Source: Acetobacterium bakii (GTDB lineage: Bacteria; Bacillota; Clostridia; Eubacteriales; Eubacteriaceae). From it: a DNA stretch of 64,000 nucleotides. Positions 25,413 to 32,929 of the stretch are shown one piece after another. The position numbers were made by a program, and so were the translations under genes. The notes beneath the pieces were generated by a model. The model had not been told where the DNA came from, searched no databases, and was given only the letters and a program-made list of their open reading frames with translations. The stretch is from contig NZ_LGYO01000003.1 of assembly GCF_001263355.1 (NCBI RefSeq), forward strand, positions 1-64,000. Reading direction: 5' to 3'. Numbering within the stretch: position 1 is the stretch's first letter; every line of letters begins with the position of its first letter.

Positions 25413-26888
25413 ATGTGTGCTAGTTTAAACAATACAGTCGCAACAGAACGTCAGTTAGTTACTTTCCGACTTGGAGAGGATGAATTTGGCACCGACATCA
25501 TGGATGTCAAGGAAATCATAAGGGTACCTGTTATCACCAAAGTACCTAATGCACCTGACTATGTGGAAGGTGCTTGTAACCTGAGGGGAAATATTCTCCC
25601 AATAATAGATGGAAGAACAAAGTTTAATCTGGAAAGAAAAGAAAAAGATGAAAACAGTAGGGTTCTTGTCATTGATGTTGAAGGTGAGGCTACAGGAATC
25701 ATTGTAGATAAGGTATCCGAGGTTATGAGAGTATCCACTTCGGACATAGAAGAAGCACCTCAGATTGTTAAAAATGTTGATTCTGACTTTTTAGATGGCG
25801 TGGTGAAGCTGGACAATGGACAAAGGCTTATTATCATTTTAGATGTCGTTAAAGCACTTATTGTAAATAATATTGGAAAAGAATTGAAAAACGGTGACGA
25901 TGAAAACGTGAAAAACAATATCGAATCAGTTAGTGTAGGCGAGGACAAATCAATCGATGAGGAACAATTGGTTACATTCCAGCTTGATCAAGAGGAATAT
26001 GCCATTGAAATTATGATGGTTAAAGAAATCATACGAGTACCACAAATTGTAAAAGTTCCAAATTGTGAAGCCTATATCGAGGGCATCCTTTCCTTGCGGG
26101 ATGACTTGCTCCCAATTATTAATTTAAGAACATATTTTGGAATGGGGTATACTGAAATCAGTGATCGTAATCGGATACTGGTGGTGGATATGGGCAATTT
26201 CACTGCCGGAATTATGGTGGATAAAGTTTCAGAGGTTTTGAGAATACCTAAAAACAGTATTCAACCGCCTTTGAAATTCTCGGCACAGAGTGGAGAACAG
26301 CTAAAAGGCATTGCAAAACTGAGCAACGGTAAACGAATGATTTTCATACTTGAACCTTCAAAAATCATTTCTGCAGATATATTGGATGCGATCATCGCAA
26401 ATGATGACACCCATGAGCAGAATGGTGATGGTCAAAATGTTGAAAGACAGATGCTTGATGAGGTGCAGTTCGTTACTTTCAAAATAGATGATGAAGAGTA
26501 TGGCATTAAGATCGATAATGTTCAGGAAATCAATCGGATGACCGAAGTGACTAAAATTCCAAACGGTCCCTACTACATAGAGGGGATTGTCAATTTACGA
26601 GGCAATATTATTCCGGCATTGGATCTTAGACGGTTATTTAAGCTTTCCGAAAAACAGCTAACCGATGCTACAAGAATTATTATTGCTGATTTTAATGGTA
26701 AAAGAACGGGGATTATAGTCGATTCTGTTTCGGAAGTTCTCAGATTTGAAAAAAAATTGATAGAGGCACCAACTAAAATATTAAGCAGTGGGGTTGATAG
26801 CGATTATATAGAAGGCGTTGGTAAACTCGATGATGGCAAAAGAATGATTTTGATTCTGGATATTGGTAAAGTACTGAGCTTCAGTTAA
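25413..26888 (+). CDS. Triple CheW-domain adaptor protein
   Basis: 491 residues made of three CheW domains in a row: ~14-155 (RQLVTFRLGEDEFGTDI), ~183-325 (EQLVTFQLDQEEYAIEI) and ~349-488 (VQFVTFKIDDEEYGIKI). Each has the (I/L)xxLRGN/D segment (ACNLRGNILPIID, ILSLRDDLLPIIN, IVNLRGNIIPALD). Linkers are acidic. CheW couples receptors to CheA; three fused copies can bridge several receptor tips or kinases. GGAGG at 25400-25404 puts the start at ATG 25413, not at the ATG 25398 inside that site. It directly follows the two-tip receptor, and the two numbers may be related. Confidence 0.93.
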   Translation: MCASLNNTVATERQLVTFRLGEDEFGTDIMDVKEIIRVPVITKVPNAPDYVEGACNLRGNILPIIDGRTKFNLERKEKDENSRVLVIDVEGEATGIIVDKVSEVMRVSTSDIEEAPQIVKNVDSDFLDGVVKLDNGQRLIIILDVVKALIVNNIGKELKNGDDENVKNNIESVSVGEDKSIDEEQLVTFQLDQEEYAIEIMMVKEIIRVPQIVKVPNCEAYIEGILSLRDDLLPIINLRTYFGMGYTEISDRNRILVVDMGNFTAGIMVDKVSEVLRIPKNSIQPPLKFSAQSGEQLKGIAKLSNGKRMIFILEPSKIISADILDAIIANDDTHEQNGDGQNVERQMLDEVQFVTFKIDDEEYGIKIDNVQEINRMTEVTKIPNGPYYIEGIVNLRGNIIPALDLRRLFKLSEKQLTDATRIIIADFNGKRTGIIVDSVSEVLRFEKKLIEAPTKILSSGVDSDYIEGVGKLDDGKRMILILDIGKVLSFS

Positions 26889-26969
26889 GGGGATGTTGCT
26901 CTGAAGTCTTGAAACAATCGAGGCTTCAGAACGCATTTAAATTTATCGGTATTATAGGAGGTGGCGGTA

Positions 26970-28052
26970 GTGATTGGCAAGATAAAGATATTGATCGTTG
27001 ATGACTCAGCCCTTATGAGACGAGCACTGAAAGAAATTATCATGACTGACCCAAGTCTTGATGTGGTTGGAACAGCAAGGGACGGAAGCGATGCAATTGA
27101 AAAGGTACGGGAGTTAAAGCCGGATGTTGTAACAATGGATATTAATATGCCGGTTATGGATGGTTTGACCTCCATGCAGTATATACTAAACGATTATCCC
27201 GAAATAGCAGTGCTGATGGTGAGTTCTCTGACAGCTGAAGGGGCATTGACTACTTTTGAAGCTTTGGAACTCGGCGCTTTTGATTACGTGGCTAAGCCAT
27301 CAGGAACGGTATCAGCGGATATTCATCTGATAGGCAGGGAAATCATCCAAAAAGTAAAATTGGCTTACAAAAGTGTCAATGGAAAAAGCATAAGAGCTCG
27401 AATTGAAAGACGCAGCAGTGATATACATCAAAAAAAAGTGGAATCCATAAAGCAATCAGATGTGACAGAAATCAAAAAGTGCACAAAGGTAGTGGTTATT
27501 GGTATTTCCACCGGTGGTCCGGGAACCCTCATGGAGGTATTGCCGATGCTGCCGGAGAACCTTGGGGCTGCGGTTATTATCATCCAGCATATGCCAGCTG
27601 CTTTCACAACTTCATTTGCAAAAAGACTGGATGGTGCATGCCGTATTCCAATCAAGGAAGCTGATCCAGGTGATGTACTCCAAAATGGCAGAGGCTATCT
27701 TGGGCCGGGAGGATACCAATTGGTAGTCAGGGGAGAAGCCGGTGCGCTCAGACTTCCCAGTACTCCTAAAACTGTTTTTATGCCATGTGTCAATGTAACG
27801 ATGGAGTCTGTCCTTGCAGCCTTTGGAGGCGAAAACGTCATCGGAGTATTAATGACCGGTATGGGAGATGATGGAGCAGATGCGATGGTGAAGATAAGAA
27901 AAGCTGGCGGCATTACTATTGCAGAAGACGAATCCACAGCGGTGGTTTTTGGTATGCCAAAGGAAGCGATTGAAAGAGGCGGTGCGGAAATTGTGGCACC
28001 TTCATACAAGATAGCTGAGGCAATCATAAAAGCAGTTAGAAGAATTAGTTAA
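26970..28052 (+). CDS. cheB: Chemotaxis-specific protein-glutamate methylesterase CheB
   Basis: 360 residues. The receiver domain is intact (VDDS, phospho-acceptor D57 in VTMDINMPVMDG, Lys in YVAKPSG). A linker and the methylesterase domain follow, with the catalytic Ser in VVIGISTGGPG, His in IIIQHMPAAF and Asp in MTGMGDDGADAM. CheB removes methyl groups from receptor glutamates, opposing CheR (31722). AGGAGGTG at 26956-26963 points to GTG 26970 as start. The stop abuts the next ORF. Confidence 0.96.
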   Translation: MIGKIKILIVDDSALMRRALKEIIMTDPSLDVVGTARDGSDAIEKVRELKPDVVTMDINMPVMDGLTSMQYILNDYPEIAVLMVSSLTAEGALTTFEALELGAFDYVAKPSGTVSADIHLIGREIIQKVKLAYKSVNGKSIRARIERRSSDIHQKKVESIKQSDVTEIKKCTKVVVIGISTGGPGTLMEVLPMLPENLGAAVIIIQHMPAAFTTSFAKRLDGACRIPIKEADPGDVLQNGRGYLGPGGYQLVVRGEAGALRLPSTPKTVFMPCVNVTMESVLAAFGGENVIGVLMTGMGDDGADAMVKIRKAGGITIAEDESTAVVFGMPKEAIERGGAEIVAPSYKIAEAIIKAVRRIS

Positions 28053-28100
28053 ATGAAAAATTTCATTGTAAAGAGTGATTTTGAATTAGTGGAGGTACTG

Positions 28101-28517
28101 ATGAAATGCAGGTATAAGATTTTGATCGTAGACAATGAAGAAAATGAAGAAGCAGTGAGTCTGCTTAAAAAAAATCTTGAACAGGAAGGGTATGGCGTTG
28201 ATACCAGTCTTTCTGCCACAGAAGCCTTAGAAAAGGTTAAAAATACCAAGTATCACATTGTGTTAACAGCTATTGTGATGCCACAGATGGATGGACTTGA
28301 TCTTTTAAGAGAAATAAAGAAATATGATCCGTTGGCACAGGTAATCATGATGACAGAGTTCTCAACAATGGGCAGAATACTAAGCGCTTTGGAGTATGGC
28401 GCCAATGACTATATCCTTAAACCTTTTAAAAGCACCGAGTATGTATTGGATATCATTCAATACGCGGTAAAAAAGCTGGAAAGATGGCGAGACGCTTTTA
28501 TCGAGATAGTTCAATAG
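28101..28517 (+). CDS. Receiver-like protein lacking the phospho-acceptor aspartate
   Basis: 138 residues with the fold of a response-regulator receiver (VLTAIVMPQMDGLDLLREI, ANDYILKPFKS). The position of the phosphorylated aspartate is Ala57 (codon GCT; TAIVMP instead of xDIxMP), and one residue of the acidic pocket is Asn12 (IVDNEEN). The Thr and the Lys of the switch are kept. It should therefore not be phosphorylated in the normal way. Pseudo-receivers usually act by protein contact. TGGAGGT ahead of ATG 28101 favours this start over the ATG at 28053. The rest is well conserved, which argues against random decay. Confidence 0.85.
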   Translation: MKCRYKILIVDNEENEEAVSLLKKNLEQEGYGVDTSLSATEALEKVKNTKYHIVLTAIVMPQMDGLDLLREIKKYDPLAQVIMMTEFSTMGRILSALEYGANDYILKPFKSTEYVLDIIQYAVKKLERWRDAFIEIVQ

Positions 28518-28566
28518 CAAACCGGTAAAATTGGCAATATTAGATAAATCTAGGTGGTGATATTAA

Positions 28567-30018
28567 ATGGATTCAATGATACAGTTGTATTTGGAAGAAA
28601 CGGAAGATATGCTTCAAAAGGCAGAAGAATGCATGATCAGACTTGAAGTGGAATATTCTGGGGCAGACATCAATGAGCTGTTCAGAATTGCCCATACCAT
28701 AAAGGGGTCTTCTCATATGGTCGGCTATGTGGATGTTGGAAACCTCATGCATAAAATTGAAGACATGCTTGATTGTGCAAGAAACGGTTCAATCCTATTT
28801 GAACAGAGTATCGTATCGCTTTGTTTCGAAGGCTTGGATATTACTAAGAAGATGCTGTTATGCAAAAAAAGACAAGGCTCTGATGAAATTATGGAGAGCA
28901 TCACCAATGACGCACAACGAATTTCAGAAACGATTGAGATTTTTATTCGCGTTAATAAGCAGGAAGAGGTTGTGGCTGTTATTCGCCAACCTGAACCGGG
29001 GATTATTTCTTCCTACTTAGGTAAACCGTCTGATGGAAAGAATACCTATTTTATTACCTTCTTTTTTGAAGAAGAGGTTCCCATGATATCTCCTGTAGTA
29101 GTGATGATTTTAAATTCTGTTGAAGAGATGGGAACCCTGATATTTTCCAGTGTAGACGACAATTATTTTTCTGGGAACTCGAGTAAACAGGAGTTAAAGA
29201 CTTACGAGATTATAATATCCACAGCTACTGATGAAGCTGAACTATATGCCTATTTTGCGTTGAACTATGTAGAAAAAATAAACATAGTGGATTTAAGCAG
29301 AAGTAAGCTGGCACAAAATGATCATAGCTTTTTGCATAGTAACGATACGTTGTATGTTGTCATTCTCAAGGCATTAATGGAGCTGCATAGAATAGATTTG
29401 AGTCAGGAAGTTATTACAAGCAGGGAAGAGCTTGACGCAATGAAATTTTTAAGCGAGGCAGTAAAGGCATTGAGTTCACAGAAAAAAAATCCAATGGTTG
29501 ATAATTTTCTTGATGATTTCAAAAAAATTAATGACCAGATTATTAAGTTTTTTGAGGGACCGGCTGATATAGATAATAACATCAGCTCGAATTACCAAAA
29601 ACAAGTGGTGAGACTTATTGAAAAATCTTTCCACTATACAAAAGGCAAACAAGTAGTCAGCTTTTTTAAAGCTGACAAGGACAGCTTTATCTCCAGACTT
29701 CGTAATTTTGTTGGAAAGATGAACAAGACTTCAACGTTTATACTTCTTATTGATGTGAGCCAACTCACCGTGTTACATGAAGATGAGGTTAGGGCTTTGA
29801 TTGAGATCAGAAATCAGATAGAAGCTAAGGGCATTGTGATCGGGATCATCGCTGAAGGTTATCAGGTTAGAAGCATTATAAATATTTTTGATTCAATTAG
29901 AAATGTCGAAAATTTTCATGTGTCTAAATCAGGGCTTGAGGCAATCTTAAGGAGTTTTAATTCGGAGGATTCTTACCAAATAATCAGTAAAAAAATAAAG
30001 GATGTACAGTATGGATAG
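28567..30018 (+). CDS. Hpt-domain protein with C-terminal STAS-like domain
   Basis: 483 residues. Residues ~1-105 form a histidine phosphotransfer (Hpt) domain with His43 in FRIAHTIKGSSHMVG. The middle (~155-350) is of unknown type. Residues ~390-470 read like an anti-sigma-antagonist (STAS) fold: TFILLIDVSQLTVLHEDEVR, then KGIVIGIIAEGYQ. There is no kinase ATPase domain, so it could accept phosphate from CheA and pass it to a receiver, or signal through its STAS part. GGTGGTG precedes the ATG. It overlaps the start of the HEAT-repeat gene by a few bases. Confidence 0.75.
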   Translation: MDSMIQLYLEETEDMLQKAEECMIRLEVEYSGADINELFRIAHTIKGSSHMVGYVDVGNLMHKIEDMLDCARNGSILFEQSIVSLCFEGLDITKKMLLCKKRQGSDEIMESITNDAQRISETIEIFIRVNKQEEVVAVIRQPEPGIISSYLGKPSDGKNTYFITFFFEEEVPMISPVVVMILNSVEEMGTLIFSSVDDNYFSGNSSKQELKTYEIIISTATDEAELYAYFALNYVEKINIVDLSRSKLAQNDHSFLHSNDTLYVVILKALMELHRIDLSQEVITSREELDAMKFLSEAVKALSSQKKNPMVDNFLDDFKKINDQIIKFFEGPADIDNNISSNYQKQVVRLIEKSFHYTKGKQVVSFFKADKDSFISRLRNFVGKMNKTSTFILLIDVSQLTVLHEDEVRALIEIRNQIEAKGIVIGIIAEGYQVRSIINIFDSIRNVENFHVSKSGLEAILRSFNSEDSYQIISKKIKDVQYG

Positions 30019-31738
30019 TGATAAGCATCTATTTGAAGAACAAGAAATGAAGTTGCTCATAAATGGCCTATTGACGGCAACCGAAAGATATCAGCAGGAA
30101 AAACTCGCGCAAAAAATCGGGGGTATTAAAGATGAACGAACGGCTGAGTCAGTGGCGATACTCTTTTATTCAGATGATGGATATATCCGTAATATTGCAA
30201 TTGAAATACTGATTTTGCTTGATGAGAAGGCGTTGCCGATTTTGAAAGAAAAACTCTCGGACAAGGATAGAAATATTCGCAAATATGCTTTAGATGCCTT
30301 AAAACATATTAAAGGAACAGAAAGTTGTAAAATTGCTTTAGAAACACTCGATGATCTGGATGAGAATGTTGTCGAAGCAGCTTTGGAAGTAATCGCAGAA
30401 CACAAATTTATAGAAGCAAAAGACAGACTTTGGGAAATGTTGAAAAAGACAAAGAGTGTCTGGATTATTAACGCACTATTAAACACATTTACAAGCCTTG
30501 ATGTAAAAAACTGCCCAGGTGTTATAGAGGCAAAAATTATATCCTTGGATGCAACACCCATTGAAAAAAATATTTTGATGAATACCTATGTCAGAACCCT
30601 TGGGAGCATCGGTTCCCAGGGTGATATTGATGCGATTGTAAACTATTCAAAAGATTTTATAATCGATGATTCAAATCTTATTTTCGGACTAAGTAATCAA
30701 ATTGTTAATAATGATATTGTCAAGCTCTCCGCGAAAACCAGAGATAAACTGGAGATGATTTTTAAAGAGCACTGGGATTACAAAGATTCAGGCCAAATAC
30801 GCATTTCCCTGGCAGCGATGATTAAACTTAATCTGGATTTCTTTCTTGATGATATCGAAGCAATAGTTAAGTTTTACAAATGGGAGGAATTTTTCGTGAC
30901 AAGCCTTTATGATCTCATGCAGAAACTCGATGACATCGCAACTGGCTATGCCAATAAAATGCTGAAATCCCAAGAGTCGGAACTGGTTGAAGTATGTCTA
31001 AAGTTAATATATACAAAACGAATCGAGGGCTGTAACTATATTGTCGAAGGATTGTGCGATTCGGACAATCCTGATATATCCGGGTTGGCAATTCGTGTTA
31101 TTGCCGATATTGATTCTTATAAAAATACTGTCCTGCTTGAAAGATTTTCCAGCAACTATGATGAAGCAGGTATGGCACTGATTGAAAACACGGCTACAAA
31201 CGAAAGCCAGCTCATTGAAGCATTGTCAGCCTTATTCAAAAAAAATCCGGTAGTTGGGTGGCATTACCTAAACTCAAAAATTGATTCCATGAGTGAAAGC
31301 GTCAGGGTAGGATTGATAGATATCATTCCCGGGGCTGGAGATGATGATTTTTACAGCTTTATGACCACAATGATTAACGACCCATCACAATTGGTTAGGA
31401 AAAAGACGATAAAAGCTTTAGGCAGTAAAATTAATGGCAGAAGTCTGATCATTCTGAAGAAACTGTATAAGGATGAAAGTGATCCCGTAAATAGAAGAGA
31501 AATCATTGCTAACTTATACAAATTTAATAATGATTATATCTTGGATACTATCAATGATGCAGCCTTTAGCAGTGATATCCTCACAAGATTAGCAGTCATT
31601 AAAGCATTAAGCAGTAATGACTGCAGCAAGTCTGTGGAGGTGCTGGACCACTTACTGAATGACTCGGTAGAAGAGGTGGCAGAAGCTGCTAAAATAGCTT
31701 TGGAAAAGAAGAGGTGTTTGAGTGATATTATCAGATGA
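30011..31738 (+). CDS. HEAT-repeat protein in the chemosensory operon
   Basis: 575 residues of helical repeats, clearest at the N-terminus (ESVAILFYSDDGYIRNIAIE; LKEKLSDKDRNIRKYALDAL; ALETLDDLDENVVEAALEVI) and the C-terminus (LLNDSVEEVAEAAKIALEKK). HEAT repeats form superhelical scaffolds for protein binding. No catalytic motif is seen. In this operon it most likely organises or senses for the signalling complex. I chose ATG 30011 because AAGGATG lies ahead at a good distance; ATG 30002 adds three residues. It overlaps both neighbours (8 and 17 bases), indicating tight co-translation. Confidence 0.82.
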   Translation: MDSDKHLFEEQEMKLLINGLLTATERYQQEKLAQKIGGIKDERTAESVAILFYSDDGYIRNIAIEILILLDEKALPILKEKLSDKDRNIRKYALDALKHIKGTESCKIALETLDDLDENVVEAALEVIAEHKFIEAKDRLWEMLKKTKSVWIINALLNTFTSLDVKNCPGVIEAKIISLDATPIEKNILMNTYVRTLGSIGSQGDIDAIVNYSKDFIIDDSNLIFGLSNQIVNNDIVKLSAKTRDKLEMIFKEHWDYKDSGQIRISLAAMIKLNLDFFLDDIEAIVKFYKWEEFFVTSLYDLMQKLDDIATGYANKMLKSQESELVEVCLKLIYTKRIEGCNYIVEGLCDSDNPDISGLAIRVIADIDSYKNTVLLERFSSNYDEAGMALIENTATNESQLIEALSALFKKNPVVGWHYLNSKIDSMSESVRVGLIDIIPGAGDDDFYSFMTTMINDPSQLVRKKTIKALGSKINGRSLIILKKLYKDESDPVNRREIIANLYKFNNDYILDTINDAAFSSDILTRLAVIKALSSNDCSKSVEVLDHLLNDSVEEVAEAAKIALEKKRCLSDIIR

Positions 31739-32549
31739 CCTATATGATAAGTATATTAAACTGATCTACAAACGAACAGGGCTTTACTATGAATATAATA
31801 AAAAGTACTATGTGGAAAAAAGGATTCAGCAGCACGCAGAATTGCTTCAAATGGATTCGTTAAACGAGTATTTTATGATGCTGAAATTCGAAAGTGACAC
31901 GTCTGAATTTTATCAATTAATCAATGACCTTACTGTAAATGAAACTTACTTTTTTCGGGACTTCCCGCAATTACGTAACTTTGCAGAGGATGTATTGCCT
32001 ATGGTTACAAAAAGTAAAGCTGGCAGAAAAAAGATAAAAATATGGTGTGCAGCATGCTCGACAGGAGAAGAACCCTATACATTATCAATTATTCTGCAAG
32101 AAATGCTTGAAGAACCTGAAAAATGGGATATTCAAATCGTTGCCTCTGATATTAATGCCGAAGTATTGCAAAGAGCTAAGGTAGGACTCTATGATAGCAG
32201 AGCCATAAAGGATGTACCGCTGGAATATCTGTCAAAATATTTTACAAAACGTCATGACAAATATCTCATTAATCTTAATATCAGAAAGTCTGTATCGTTT
32301 ATGCGGATTAATCTGATGGATGAGAAAGAGCGGCACAGGATCAACGGATGCGACTTCGTATTCTGTCGAAATTGTTTGATTTATTTTGATGATGTGTCAA
32401 GAAAAAGTGTTGTCACAAGCTTTTATGAATCCTTAAATATAGAGGGGTTTCTTTTTCTGGGCCACTCCGAATCGGTAGGTAGAATTTCGTCTTCTTACAA
32501 GGTTAATAAAATAGGGGATACAATTGTGTATTCCAAGCCGAAAGGATGA
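31722..32549 (+). CDS. cheR: Chemotaxis protein methyltransferase CheR
   Basis: 275 residues, the standard two-domain CheR. The N-terminal helical domain includes LTVNETYFFRDFPQLRNF. The SAM-binding domain has IWCAACSTGEEPYTLSI (motif I), ASDINAEVLQRA, FCRNCLIYFDDVSR and FLFLGHSESV. It methylates receptor glutamates using S-adenosylmethionine. The GTG start overlaps the end of the HEAT gene by 17 bases. No TPR extension is present. Substrate is presumably the two-tip receptor at 23452. Confidence 0.96.
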   Translation: MILSDDLYDKYIKLIYKRTGLYYEYNKKYYVEKRIQQHAELLQMDSLNEYFMMLKFESDTSEFYQLINDLTVNETYFFRDFPQLRNFAEDVLPMVTKSKAGRKKIKIWCAACSTGEEPYTLSIILQEMLEEPEKWDIQIVASDINAEVLQRAKVGLYDSRAIKDVPLEYLSKYFTKRHDKYLINLNIRKSVSFMRINLMDEKERHRINGCDFVFCRNCLIYFDDVSRKSVVTSFYESLNIEGFLFLGHSESVGRISSSYKVNKIGDTIVYSKPKG

Positions 32550-32560
32550 GGGGAGAAGAT

Positions 32561-32911
32561 ATGAGCGTGCAGAATAAAACTAAAAAAATATTGGTGGTGG
32601 ATGATTCTGAGATGGTGCGAAACTTCCACAGCTATATTATTAAAATGTTTGGTTATCAGGTAGAAACAGCTGAAAATGGTGCAGTAGCACTGGAAAAGCT
32701 GCTGGGAGAAGAGTACCAACTGATTGTAACAGATATCAATATGCCAATCATGGATGGATATGAAATGATAAAGAATATGCATGATCAGAGAATAGCGATT
32801 CCTATTATCATCATCTCCACTGAAGATGAGCACAAGCCAGGTGAGGACATCTATTTAGTAAAACCGACCAATCCTGAAAAATTAGTCAGTACTATAAAAA
32901 TGCTGCTTTAG
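32561..32911 (+). CDS. Second CheY-like response regulator
   Basis: 116 residues, a single receiver domain with D14-D15 (LVVDDSE), phospho-acceptor D58 (IVTDINMPIMDG), Ser of IIISTEDE and Lys of YLVKPTNP. It lacks an output domain. GGGGAGAAG precedes ATG 32561; an upstream in-frame ATG at 32546 overlaps the cheR stop and is less likely. With the receiver at 22775 it gives the system two phosphorylatable CheY proteins besides CheB, so one may serve as a phosphate sink or address a second target. Confidence 0.93.
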   Translation: MSVQNKTKKILVVDDSEMVRNFHSYIIKMFGYQVETAENGAVALEKLLGEEYQLIVTDINMPIMDGYEMIKNMHDQRIAIPIIIISTEDEHKPGEDIYLVKPTNPEKLVSTIKMLL

Positions 32912-32929
32912 GGCGATGGAGTGAGTATT

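Noticed and set aside
28053-28100. Longer start for the pseudo-receiver
   Set aside because: The ATG abuts the cheB stop without a ribosome site, while ATG 28101 has TGGAGGT and begins at the receiver fold.
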